From Sinotaia quadrata (taxonomy: Eukaryota > Mollusca > Gastropoda > Architaenioglossa > Viviparidae), in the NCBI GenBank assembly GCA_028829895.1, contig CM054181.1, forward strand, positions 112,869,860 through 112,933,859: 64,000 nucleotides of DNA, written 5' to 3'. This document shows positions 24,069-35,459 of the stretch, in pieces. Position numbers and translations under genes: made by a program. The stretch's first letter is position 1. Each line of letters starts with the position of its first letter. The notes beneath the pieces are model-generated. The model ran no database searches, was not told the DNA's origin, and saw only the letters and a program-made list of their open reading frames with translations.

Positions 24069-24213
24069 CGTGTTAATAACAAGCGAGTGCCAGAGCAGAT
24101 ATTCTTCCGCCTTGTCCAGTACCTGGCCGTGTGCCTCTTTGAGTGTCATGACGCGGAGGACTTCTCGCCTGCTAAAACTCTCATGAACATGTGCTTCACA
24201 TTCTACTGCGACA
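24069..24213 (+). CDS. KIAA0513: KIAA0513-like protein, exon 3 of 7 recognised
   Basis: Exon between CTTTCCAG and GTATGT, 145 bp, beginning [20 protein letters not shown] and containing [20 protein letters not shown], then FTFYCD. The FECH...F.PAK.LM.MCF.YY pattern is the best conserved block of the KIAA0513 family and belongs to its SBF2-type domain. The exon ends after one base of a codon (phase 1); that base (A) plus TG of exon 4 forms a methionine codon. Its base composition is clearly richer in G+C than the flanking introns. Confidence 0.9.
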
Positions 24214-24229
24214 GTATGTACGCCTTTCA

Positions 24230-25250
24230 CAAGTACACAGTATAGTTGTTTTAACCCCTTCACTGCACTCTGCATGTAGTATATAACATACTTCTTTTAA
24301 CCCCTTCACCACACTTTGCACGTAGTATATAGTATCGTTCTTTTTAACCCCTTCGATTCATCTTACACATTGTATATACTATAGTTGTTTTTTACCTCTT
24401 CTCTGTACCTTGCACATTGGTGCAGACTGTGTTGTGTTATTGTTAACCTTTCACTAAGCCTCTCAGTGATAAGGACTCTCTTGCGGATTTTTTGTTGTTG
24501 TTGGCACCTTCACTATGTCTTTCAGCAGTATGGGAAGTGTTGTGTTGTTGAACCCCCACACTACACATTTCAGTGGTATAGAAATAGATTCCGTTGTTTT
24601 GTTTTATAGTTCATTCACATCACCTTTCACGTGATATAGAATCAGTTTTATTAGTTTAACCCCTTCACAACGTGTTTCACACTGATACATATCTGTTGTT
24701 GTTTTTAGCCTCATCACTACTGCAATATGTGCACCTTTCATGGCGCAGATAATCGGATGTGTTGTTTTTGTACCGTTCACAATGCACACAATCTTATGTT
24801 GCTTTACACCCATCATGCGCAATATTTGCATGTATCGTACTGTAAACAATCTGTTATCTGTAAACACATCACTAGAACGGCTTTCGATCTCTTACCGTTA
24901 GCCCCATCATTTGAACGGTATACACATCTTTCACAGTGCAGACACACTGTTCTTTTGATTTTAATGCCATCACCGTGTTAGTGCCCCCATACCTCTGAGT
25001 GTTGATAAAGTGCTGAGCTAATTTTACCACCACCATTGCGTCAGTGCTTACATCTTTCACAGTGTTCATAAAATTGCGCCAGTGCTTACATCTTTCACAA
25101 TGTTCATAAAATTGCGTCAGGGCTTACATCTTTCACAATGTTCATAAAATTGCTTAGTACTTACATCTTTCGCAATGTTCATATACTAATATATTGTTAT
25201 TATTAACCCCACCATTACGTCAGTGCTTACATCTTTCACAAATTTGAGAA
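24230..25250. repeat. Degenerate array beginning just after the exon 3 donor
   Basis: About 15-18 diverged units of 45-62 bp, each with a TTAACCCCTTCACY-like word followed by CTGCACGTAGTATATA-like or CATCTTTCACA-like words. It begins within about 20 bp of the donor. The first units resemble the exon 3 end plus donor (CTACTGCGACAGTATGTA compared with CTCTGCATGTAGTATATA). Similarity between units is too low for a firm consensus by eye. Confidence 0.75.
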
Positions 25251-25382
25251 ACTGATACTAATGGAGATATTTTAAAACGAAATATGTTATTGATAACCTC
25301 ATCACTGCAAATAGCATGCATCTTTCACATTATTGATAAAGTTATGTATTGTCTTCCTCGACTCCTTCATTGCAACACACTA

Positions 25383-25845
25383 TTACTTTTAATTATGTAA
25401 AATACACACTATTAAATTTAATTACATAAAATACACACTATTAAATTTAATTATGTAAAATACACTATTAAGTTTAATTATGCAAATAACTATTAATTAT
25501 AATTATGTAAAATGCACTATTCATTTTAATTATGTAAAATATACTGTTAATTATAATTATGTAAAATACACTATTAACTTTAATTGTGTAAAATACACTA
25601 TTAATTGTTATTATGTAAAATACACTATTAATTTTAATTATGTAAAATACACTATTAATTGTTATTATGTAAAATACACTATTAATATTAATTATGTAAA
25701 ATACACTATTAATTGTTATTATGTAAAATACACTATTAATATTAATTATGTAAAATACACTATTAATTGTTATTATGTAAAATACACTATTAATATTAAT
25801 TATGTAAAATACACTATTAATTTTAAGTATTTCACGCACGGTATT
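25383..25845. repeat. 27-bp AT-rich minisatellite
   Basis: About seventeen copies of a 27-bp unit (TTATGTAAAATACACTATTA, ATTGTTA). In the right half units with ATTGTTA and ATATTAA alternate, a 54-bp dimer. The period is divisible by three, so frames stay open on both strands. Confidence 0.95.
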
Positions 25846-26189
25846 CAGCTTCAGTTTTGTAAAATAAGCTGTGAAGTGCAAGTATGTACAACAAGGTATT
25901 AAATTTTAGTTATATGTAATTAGTTAAATCTGCAATTAGTTTCTAGTTTATAAAATAAGGTGCTACAACAGCTACATTCTTGTATCCCGTCACCTTGCCT
26001 GCACCCAGCATGTTTATTATGTCTCTGAAATACTACATGAAGATATATTGTGAGCCGTTTGTGTTTTACAGTTGTCTGCCCATAATCAAGAGTCTTATAC
26101 AGGTAAAGTCTCCGAATGTGATGAAACAATTAATGTATTAATGTATAAACTGAAACATAGGTCAGAGTATGAATTCAGGCCCCTGGGCT

Positions 26190-26290
26190 CAACACATGTG
26201 AGGGTCGATTCGAGAAAAATCCCGATAATCATAGCAAGATTAGAACCCAAGACTATCTTCCTGCGAGGTTAATGCCTTCACCTTGTCTCC
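26190..26290 (-). mobile_element. Possible decayed tRNA-derived SINE
   Basis: On the minus strand the segment reads GGTGAAGGCATTAACCTCGC, then AGGAAGATAGTCTTGGG and TTCTAATCTTGC. The spacing of the A-box-like and B-box-like (GGGTTCTAATC) words resembles a tRNA gene with a long variable arm, as seen in SINE heads. No tail or target duplication was found. Confidence 0.35.
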
Positions 26291-26726
26291 TCCTCTCTTG
26301 CTCAGTTATTGATTTGACAATATTAACGGTGGCCGGAGAGAGGGGTGGGTGGTTGCACTACTGATCTCCGACCCGCTGTCGATAGGTACATTTCTAAACA
26401 GAGGGAAAGTGTAATAAATTACGATAAAAGTAATAAAATAAAGTTCACTAACAACGTCATTATCGGGCTTCAAGCAATACCCGTGACTTTTTCTTTCTTT
26501 TCGGAACTGTTCTTTAAAAAAAAAAGACAGTAAAATGTCAAGTCTACATTTTAAAAAAAAACAACAACATAGTTTGCTTAAAACCCACAAGACATAAAAG
26601 TAAAGAGAAACTGTTACATTTAATCAGTCATTGATTTTGTTCAAGGAAAGAAAGAGGCTGCATACTTTATTATTTTTCAGTTTACATAAGTTGCTGTTTA
26701 TTTATTTATATTGGGGTGGATTGAAA
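26291..26726. other. No recognised gene
   Basis: Intronic AT-rich sequence with several A runs. No feature recognised. Confidence 0.45.
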
Positions 26727-27300
26727 GAAATATCAGAAAGAAATATCAGAAAGAAATATCAGAAAGGAATATCAGAAAGAAATATCAGAAAGATCTCAGT
26801 AACAGATACCTGGGCTCCTGAAAAGTGCGACTGGATCCTAGTTTGCTAGTGTTGTTCACAATCTAGTTGTTCATTTATATAACTGTGAATTTTGTTCACT
26901 GTATAATCCATTTATTTATCTCATAATTGTGTCCAATTCTGCTATCCATTTGCACATCTGTGAATTCTGTTCACAGTATAATCTATTTATGTAACTCATA
27001 ATTGTGTTCAAGTCTGCTATCCACTGTGAATTTTGTTCACTATATATTTATATAGCTGCCATTAATTTATAGAAATAAGAATTGTCTCCGCTGTCTCTTC
27101 TTATCCATTTATACAAATGAGAATTTTGCCCACCGTTTCTATATAAATGAGAATTTTGCCCAATGTTTTTTATATAAATTATAATTTTGCCCAATGATTT
27201 TATATAAATGAGAACTTTGCCAAGTGCTTTTATATAAATAAGAATTTTGTCCACTGTGTGTTGTCAGTTTACATAAATGAGAATGTTGTCCACTCTCTGC
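26727..27300. repeat. 12-13-bp AAGAAATATCAG repeat and diverged ~40-bp array
   Basis: Six tandem AAGAAATATCAG units at 26729-26792. Then from about 26860 come irregular copies of TTTATATAAATGAGAATTTT and GCCCACTG, the best-preserved part being 27110-27260. Confidence 0.8.
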
Positions 27301-27509
27301 TGTTACGCATTTATATACATCACAATACGTTGCTGCAACACCACTCCCCCTTTTTCTTTTATAAAAAGAAATTGTAAATTGTAAATCAAGAGACGGATTG
27401 GAAATTGTTATGCAGCGAGATGCGAAAGGTTGTATTTTGTTCTCTCCCTTTATAGTTTCCTGTCAGCGTTTCTTTCTGTTTTTCGATCTTTGATCGCATT
27501 GGTTTGAAA

Positions 27510-27609
<100 letters not shown>

Positions 27610-28099
27610 TTTTAGTTGGTTTTTTTTCTTACTTCTTTCGAGTTTACTTGCTCTTTGACTTCATTTCATTTCATTTGTTCCATGACTTCATTCGTATTTA
27701 CTTTTTCTTTGACTTCAACCATTTTATTTGTTCTTTGAATAAAATCCAGCTTACTTGTTCGTTGACTTCATTCTATTTTACTTTCTCTTTCTTTGACTCT
27801 GTGAGTTGTTCCACTTTTAGTCATTCCTGTATATTTATAATTGTATTTCTTTAGGTGTGTGCTTTTTAGGACCACATTTGTTCTGTCTTTTGTTCTTCAC
27901 TCATAACATCTTCATGCCTTGGCGTTCATTCCCCCCCCCCCCTCACCCCGAAGATTTCTTTATTTCTCTGTGATGTTTAATTAGTTCTGCTAATGTGCGA
28001 AGTGCTGGCCGGTTTTTGACGTCTTTAGTTGATCTGAGTCGTTAGGTCACACTCTGAAGATTTCCGATTGCAATAGATTAACTAGCCTAAGATGGATTA

Positions 28100-28344
28100 A
28101 TGTCCCCATCGCGTGACTGTCACGATTAGAAGTGTAATCTCTGCTACAACAGCTGCCTTCGCGCGTGAAGGTGACAACGAGAGCACTTTTACGAGTGTGA
28201 CTTCCGCTTTTCCTGTTCTATAATTTGAGGATTGTTTAGTTTAGTTTTTATTGTTTTAGTGTGTGCTTGTGTTTTAATTTAAGGAAAGAGTGGTTGATTG
28301 ATTGAGTGTAGGGGGCGCTTCCGGCTTCCGCCGCTTTCGCGCTG
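28100..28344 (+). promoter_or_regulatory. Candidate intronic promoter / non-coding first exon
   Basis: Inside the 14.4-kb intron after exon 3, a locally CpG- and GC-rich block (GGGGGCGCTTCCGGCTTCCG, CCGCTTTCGCGCTG) ends at a good donor GTAAGA at 28345. A TATAAT-like word lies near 28219. Such islands are rare in this window. No open frame is convincing, so any transcript start here would be non-coding and would splice to exon 4. Speculative. Confidence 0.25.
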
Positions 28345-28667
28345 GTAAGAGTGATTGTGTTTCTACCTTTATTTATGTATGTATTTTATTTTTAATTCTT
28401 GACAAAATTACACTTATTTGGCATTGCTCTCTTCTCTACTATCCGCTTGCGTTTAATTTATTTCTAACGACCCACTGAGGCTAGTGACAGATCATTAATG
28501 CCTCCCCCACCACCACCCACCCACCCACCCACACTGGCTTTTTTCTGAGTGACATTCAGAAAAATCAGCAAAACTGTTAACAGTCCACGATATTCGACGA
28601 CCCGAGTTTGACTCTATCTAAGAATTATCCCATTTGAGTTCGGAGTTCGGAGTATTTGTCCGACTAA

Positions 28668-29105
28668 GATCGTAGCATTATTAAACCTAAGGTCGCAGTA
28701 TTATTCAGTCTAAGGTCGCAGTATTATTCACCCTAAGGTTGCAGTAATATTCAGCCTAAGGTCGCAGTATTGTTCAGCCTAAGGTCGCAGTATTATTCAG
28801 CCTAAGGTCGCAGTATTATTCAGCCTAAGGTCGCAGTATTATTCAGCCTAAGGTCGCAGTATTGTTCAATCTCAAATCGCAGTATTGTTCAGTCTAATAT
28901 CACAATATTGTTCAGTCTAAGATCTCAGTATAATCTAAACTAAGATCCCATTATTATTCAGTTTATCTCAGTATCATCCAGTCTAAATTCTTAGTGTTAC
29001 CCAGTCTAAGATCTCGGTATTATTCAGCCTAAGATCTAGTATTATCTAGTCTAAGAACTCAGATTCCGATATTCTCTGTGTTTAATACCAGTATTATCCG
29101 GTCTT
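28668..29105. repeat. 23-bp minisatellite
   Basis: About eight good copies of CAGCCTAAGGTCGCAGTATT plus ATT, then about ten units decaying progressively to the right (AGTCTAAGATCTCAGTATTA). The gradient suggests turnover at the left side and decay at the right. Confidence 0.9.
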
Positions 29106-29439
29106 TAAAAATATGGCTTGTATAAGAGGTTCCTAGTACTGGAGCGTGCAAGAAGGATTAATGAATGCATGGCTGTTAAGACAGAATCGATACAATTGCA
29201 AGACAGTAATTATGCTTAAGTAGGCTTGAGGAGGCGTTCTCTCTTTAAACATAGTATTATTCTTACAAAAACATTTTCAAACAACAGGAAGCTAGTGCAG
29301 TATGATGTATACAATCAGTACATTCTTCATACCTTTATCACTTGCAAGAGTTATGGAGAGTAAGCTGAACTTTGGCTGCTAGCATTTATAGTGATTAGTT
29401 TGATTTTTTTAAATTTTAATTTCATTATTTTCACCGTGA

Positions 29440-29730
29440 GACAAATGCCGCTATCTGACGTCAACATTACCATACCGTGAGACAAACGCAGCTACCTGAC
29501 CTCAACCTTACAACACCTTGAGACAAATGACGTCAACCTTACAATACCTTGAGACAAAAGCAACTAGCTGACATCAACCTTACAACACCGTGAGACAAAC
29601 GCAGCTATCTGACGTCAACCTTACAACACCGTGAGACAAACGCAGCTATCTGACGTCAACCTTACAACACAGTGAGACAAACGCAGCTATCTGACGTCAA
29701 CCTTACAACACCGTGAGACAAAAGCAGTTC
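29440..29730. repeat. 41-bp minisatellite carrying TGACGTCA
   Basis: Seven units of CACCGTGAGACAAACGCAGC, TATCTGACGTCAACCTTACAA. The perfect palindrome TGACGTCA (CREB/ATF consensus site) occurs at 29456, 29528, 29610, 29651 and 29692; the last copies are 41 bp apart. Confidence 0.9.
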
Positions 29731-29889
29731 ATTTCTTTTATTTTATCAGAAGCAACACTTGTGATATTCCCTCAACTACCCCGAAAATCTTGATAGAGGA
29801 AATTACCAATCCTTAGTTTCTTAGTTTTTCTGGACACCAAAAAGTGTCAACATCAGACAGATGTCCAAATGGTGTATGTGTGTGTGTTA

Positions 29890-30260
29890 TCGCCGTAACT
29901 ACCAACTTAATTCAAAGTTATTTCCTTAATATTAACACTGTAACTACCAACTTAATTCAATGTTATTTCCTTAACATTAACACTGTAACTACCAACTTAA
30001 TTCAATGTTATTTCCTTAACATTAATACTGTAACTACCAACTTAATTCAAAGTTATTTCCTTAATATTAACACTGTAACTACCAGCTTAATTTAAAAGTT
30101 ATTTCCTTAACAACAATACAGCAACAACCAAGTACCTGAAAGTTATGTAACGTCAACTTAACTTTTAGTTGTTTCATTATAATATTAATTATAATATTAA
30201 TAATATAACGCCAGCTTAACTAAAAGTTATTTCATAACATTAAAACTGTAACCACCCTTT
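29890..30260. repeat. 45-bp minisatellite with degenerate tail
   Basis: Four good copies of GTAACTACCAACTTAATTCA and TGTTATTTCCTTAACATTAA, CACT, followed by three diverged copies to about 30250. Confidence 0.9.
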
Positions 30261-31035
30261 TGAACCTAAGATCCCTTGATCCCATGATCCAGGGCCGTTG
30301 AGAGCTCTTTTGGGGTTCTATTGATTGAATTCTTTGGTGTATCCCATCGTTTAAAAAAAAGTACATTAACTTGCAATAATGCTTGCACTGTTAAAGAGAA
30401 CAAAAAATCCTGCCTCGTGAAGAGCCTTTTAGGATGATGTAAGCCTAGAGAATGTAGCCTGATCACCCACTTACCCCGCCCAAACTCGACGGCCCTACCC
30501 CGACCAGTACACTCGACAGAAAGAGTATTTTCACCACTTTACAACTAACTACACAAACCACCAACCTGGCCTAAAGATTTTTTTGAACAGTAGCATTTTT
30601 GTCATAAATTATAGTTTGAACAAACGATCTTTTCTTTACATATCTGTCAGTATTTAGTTAGATTGAAGGAATTTTCCTTTACATTTTTGTCGCAATTAAT
30701 ATTGTGATCAAACGAATTTTCCTTTACCTTTCTACAGTAACACGTGTGACCGAAAGATCTTTCTGTAAATGGCATTAATATCATAACCTTCAGTCCGATG
30801 GAAAGGTTTTACTGCAACAATATCACACAGCCAGTTTAGCAAAGGATCTGTCAGAAAAGAAATAATAAAATCTTAGCTGGACCAAAGAAGTTTATGTTGG
30901 GGTACAGGAATAATCACATCTGGCAGCATAATGAATGCTGTCAATTTTCGCCTGCGGAAGTGTACAAAATAGCAGTCAGGCTTAGCCTGTGTGGCACCCA
31001 CAACACCAATAAACTCGCCAGAAAATTACGTCCAC

Positions 31036-31072
<37 letters not shown>

Positions 31073-31204
31073 ATATACCACATCGCCAGATTTATCTGAA
31101 TATTTTATATTCCTATATTTATATTTTATTTTATATTCCTATATTTATATTTTAGAATACATTTTAACATTTGAACAATGCCTTTGTTGTCAGTTACTTT
31201 TTAG
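30261..31204. other. No recognised gene; diverged repeats and a (CA)n
   Basis: Region 30560-30860 holds four or five strongly diverged units with GAACAAACGATCTTTTCTTTA-like words. A pure (CA)n run lies at 31041-31072. No exon recognised. Confidence 0.5.
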
Positions 31205-31615
31205 GTAAATCGTCTCCAGACATTGTAAATAGGCTGAACAGGCTTTAGTAGATCTTCTGCAGACAGTGTAAACAGACTGTAAAGTAGATCTTCTGCAAAG
31301 TGGTGTAAACAGACTAAACAGTAGATCTTCTGTGGGCAGTGTGAAGAGGCTGAACAACCCACCTGCTAAAGACTGAACAATCGTCTGCCGGCATTGTAAG
31401 TAGGCTGAAGAGTATATCTTTTGCAGGCACAGTAAAGAAGCTGAATCTTTTGCAGGATTTGTAAAGAGATTGTGAACAGTAAATCTTCTGCTGAAAATGT
31501 AAACAGATGAACCATACATCTTTTGTAGGTATTGCAAACAGTCTCAAGGCAGATTTTTTGCACTCATTGTAAACAGTCCTTAGATAGATCTTCTACAGGC
31601 ATTGTAAATATCCCG
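31205..31615. repeat. Diverged ~45-50-bp array
   Basis: About nine units with TAGATCTTCTGCAGACA and GTGTAAACAGACTGAACAG. Lengths and sequence vary, so this is an old array. Confidence 0.8.
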
Positions 31616-31982
31616 AATATTGATGGTATTCATAATTTACTGCAATATTGAATTCTCGCACGGACTGCTAGACGAACAGGAAATTGACCAGCTATAATCA
31701 TCCATGCAACTGTGCCTGCTGCCTAACTTTTCAATAACTACGAATACCGTCGATAGATAATTAGCGCCACCGTGTATGCAGTTCGAAAGCGAGATAACTC
31801 TCTGCTGCGGGTTGTACAAGGGGAGTTAAGGAAGTGAAAACTTGTTTATCCTAAAATCGTCATTGTGTTGTGCTGCGAATTGTGTTTAGAGTGTCTACTT
31901 TATGGTTTTGACGGTCTGCAGTCTGGTCAAAGATGTTAAAGAAAACGTATAAGTCAGTATATGTTTTTGAGATTTAATTTCC

Positions 31983-32350
31983 TCTTATCTGTGATCTTGC
32001 GGCATTGTTTGTGTTCTGGTTGGCTATCTATGGTCTTGCGGCATTGTTTGTATTCTGGTTGGTTATCTATGGTCTTGCGGCATTGTTTGTGTTCTGGTTG
32101 GTTATCTATGATCTTGCTGCATTGTGTGTGTTCTGGTTGGTTATCTTCTAAACCTAACATTATTAACTCTACTTCTAATCCTAACATTATTAACTCTACT
32201 TCAAAAATCACTATATTGACTTATCTTCTAATCCTTACCTTATTAACTCTACTTCTAGTCCTAACATTAGTAACTCTACTTCTAGTCCTAACATTATTAA
32301 CTCTACTTCTAATCCTAACCTTACTAACTCTACTTCTAGTCCTAACCTGA
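31983..32350. repeat. Two adjacent minisatellites (41 bp, then 27 bp)
   Basis: Four copies of a 41-bp unit (TCTTGCGGCATTGTTTGTGT, TCTGGTTGGTTATCTATGG) to about 32145, then about seven copies of a 27-bp unit (CCTAACATTATTAACTCTAC, TTCTAAT) to 32350. Confidence 0.95.
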
Positions 32351-32899
32351 TTCTAACCTTAATTGTAGAGTGTCAATAATACAAAGACGTGTCATCTTTG
32401 CTGTTAATTAAAAAAAAAATATTAGTCAAGAATAATAGTGTTACGTCGAGATGGTGTTTGCCTCTAAACCTCAGACAGTGACCAGCATCTTACGGTATTC
32501 CCTTGGACCACACTATACATAGATATTTCTTTCCTGACCTGTGGAGTTTTATGGCCATTTATTTTGCAAACCTCCCTTCTCGCTCTCTCTCTCTCTCTGA
32601 GAGATTTTATTTTCGCTAGAACTCAGATTCCATTTCGAGCGCAATATATAAAATTGAGGTTTATCCACAATTCTAATTGAATGTTATTTTTGCTATTGTT
32701 TTGTTTGTTTGCTTGCTGCAAATAGTGGTGATAACACAACTCTTCCAGTTTTCTGGAAAAAGTAGAATTCCACAAAGGCAAAAATTAAAGTTAGTATAAG
32801 GTATTTAGACTGTTTTTTTCTTATTAGGTAGATGTCTGCTTTTAATTGTTGCACTTTTCGAATCGTAGAACTGCAGATCACACTAAACTGCGGCTTTGT

Positions 32900-33058
32900 G
32901 ACTCCATTTTGGATTTGTACTGTTGTTGTTACAGTACATGTTGAGTAAAATATGACTACATTTTGGATTTGTACTGTTGTTGTTACAGTATATGTTGAGT
33001 AAAATATGACTACATTTTGGATTTGTACTGTTGTTGTTACAGTAAATGTTGAGTAAAA
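32900..33058. repeat. ~58-bp triplication
   Basis: Three copies of a unit containing ATTTTGGATTTGTACTGTTG, TTGTTACAGTA and TGTTGAGTAAAATATGACT. Confidence 0.9.
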
Positions 33059-33096
33059 CGTTACTTTCGACTAATCTCTTTCTTTCTTGCTAGCTA

Positions 33097-33138
33097 GCTA
33101 TTTAAACACACACAGAGACACACACCACACACACACAC

Positions 33139-33196
<58 letters not shown>
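33097..33196. repeat. Palindromic (CA)n-ATATG-(TG)n
   Basis: A CA run turns into a long TG run across CACACATATGTGTG, making an inverted repeat able to fold into a hairpin. A CAGA/GACA-type simple repeat follows at about 33340-33385. Confidence 0.95.
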
Positions 33197-33199
<3 letters not shown>

Positions 33200-33834
33200 C
33201 AATAATGTTTCTCATTTCGCGAATTAACTTTATGCGTTTTTATTTCAGTGTCGACTACTGAAGCTATGTCCAACAATACCAGGGCCATCGAACTTCAGAT
33301 ATTATTTTATGAAACCAGCTGCTGTGAACAGCTGGCTGCAACAGACAGACAGATAGACAGACATACAGATAGACAGACATACTCCAAATCAAAATGAAAT
33401 GGCAAAAAGACAACACTGTCATTGTCAACTTCGAAAATCACTTGTTGTTTTTTTTTAAACATCTGTGACTAATTGGGGTTTTATCGTCTTTCGATGCAGT
33501 CTGTCGAAATAAGAGCGAAATAAGAACAGCTTGTGTCACTGATTGAAGGTGTGTGTGTGTGTCGTGGACTTGTTGCGTTTTCAAAGTGATTAATAATTAA
33601 TTATAAAAGCTGTTCCAGTGAACGGTCTCTATAGTTACGGTGAAGATCATAAGCAATTCTACTTTTGTTACCAGTCAAAAACTAATGGACAAATCGGCTT
33701 CTCGACAATGTTTATAAAAGAAAGCTGGGGTCGATTTTGGATAACGGCTGCGATTTCCCGACCGTTCGCATATCAAATATATTTACACAGAAATGCAGCT
33801 CTCCAGAGAATTTATTTTTCCAACGTAGAATTCA

Positions 33835-34180
33835 TGTAACAAAAGAAGAATGCAGTCCGTAAAACAAATACTTAAGTAGACAACAGAAAGAATGCAGTCC
33901 GTAAAACAAATACTTAAGCAGACAACAGAAAGAATGCAGTCCGTAAAACAAATACTTAAGCAGACAACAGAAAGAATGCAGTCCGTAAAACAAATACATA
34001 AGCAGACAACAGAAAGAATGCAGTCCGTAAAACAAATACTTAAGCAGACAACAGAAAGAATGCAGTCCGTAAAACAAATACTTAAGCAGACAACAGAAAG
34101 AATGCAGTCCGTAAAACAAATACTTAAGCAGACAACAGAAAGAATGCAGTCCGTAAAATAAATACTTAAGCAGACAACAG
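33835..34180. repeat. 42-bp minisatellite
   Basis: Eight copies of AAAGAATGCAGTCCGTAAAA, CAAATACTTAAGCAGACAACAG, nearly identical. Multiple of three, so frames are open on both strands. Confidence 0.95.
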
Positions 34181-34204
34181 AATGACTGCAGTGATAAAGA
34201 ATGA

Positions 34205-34760
34205 TTCTTACAAAATTTCTTTGACGTCAGTCACCACAGAATTATTCTCTCTGACGCGTCACCACAGAATTGTTCTTAAAATCTCTGACGCTAGTCATCA
34301 CAGAACTGTTCTTAAACCCTCTGACGTCAATCGCCACAGAATTGTTCTTAAACTCTCTGACGCCAGTCGCCATAGAGTTGTTCTTAAACTCTCTGACGCC
34401 AGTCGCCATAGAGTTGTTCTTAAACTCTCTGACGCTAGTCGCCATAGAGTTGTTCTTAAACTCTCTGACGCCAGTCGCCATAGAGTTGTTCTTAAACTCT
34501 TTGACGCCGGTTGCCACAGAGTTGTTGTTCTTAAACTCTCTCACGTCAGTCGCCACAGAGTTGTTCTTCAATAAAACTCTCACGCAGTCACCACAGGACT
34601 GTTCTTCAATAACAGCAGCTCTGATGTCAGAGTTTATTTTTAAATCTGACAGGCCTGAGTTTTATTCAAGAAGGATTCTGTGGTGTGACGTCAGAGTTTT
34701 ATTGAAGAATCACTGTGTTGTAAATGACGTCAAATTTGTATTTAAGAACAACTTTAAGTG
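34205..34760. repeat. 36-bp minisatellite with TGACGTCA/TGACGCCA
   Basis: About ten units of CTCTCTGACGCCAGTCGCCA, TAGAGTTGTTCTTAAA, then longer diverged units to about 34760. The consensus position is usually TGACGCCA, but a perfect TGACGTCA appears at 34222, 34322, 34686 and 34735. It directly follows the 42-bp array. Confidence 0.9.
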
Positions 34761-35017
34761 GCTGATGTCTAAGAGTTTTACTGCCATTTCTTGTAACTAA
34801 TATGAGAGAGTTTTATTGAAGAATACTCCTGTGGTGACTGATGGGGTGTTAAAACACCTTGAGATGGTAATTTCCAGGTCTCGCCAGTTTCAGGCAAATT
34901 TTTCGTTGAAACTGATTATGAACATGGTGGTGGTGGGGTAAATAATTGACTAAAAAATAAATTGTCTGAAAGTTCAAAGAAAAGTAAAATAGTTTATACC
35001 AGAACGCTTGGATACAT

Positions 35018-35023
<6 letters not shown>

Positions 35024-35103
<80 letters not shown>
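35024..35103. repeat. (CA)n microsatellite
   Basis: A pure CA run of about 80 bp. Confidence 0.98.
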
Positions 35104-35107
<4 letters not shown>

Positions 35108-35459
35108 TCATTAGGGACAAACAAAATATATTTTAAGCTACTTCTTAGGTTGTTATTGTAGTATTTCATATGTCTAAAATTGCACATAATCAGTATTTTC
35201 ATAAATCTGTTAAGATGTGAGATATGAAAGATGGAGAACAAGAGCCTCTCAGTGTAGACTTTAGTATATCTACACAATCTACTCAAAGGCAAGGGGAAAT
35301 TACTCTTTTCTTGGTGGAAAATTGCCGTTTCTCTTTTCATGTGATTCAGAGGCCAGAGTCAAGATAAAGCTGACAAAGATGAAAGCAGTTGTGAATTGAC
35401 TCGCGCACACACAAACTTCCCTTTAAATATGATAATACTTATTCATGTTTAGAGTATAA

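Noticed and set aside
33618..33839. Open frame of 73 codons in the long intron
   Set aside because: No family resemblance, no splice context, and it sits next to a minisatellite.
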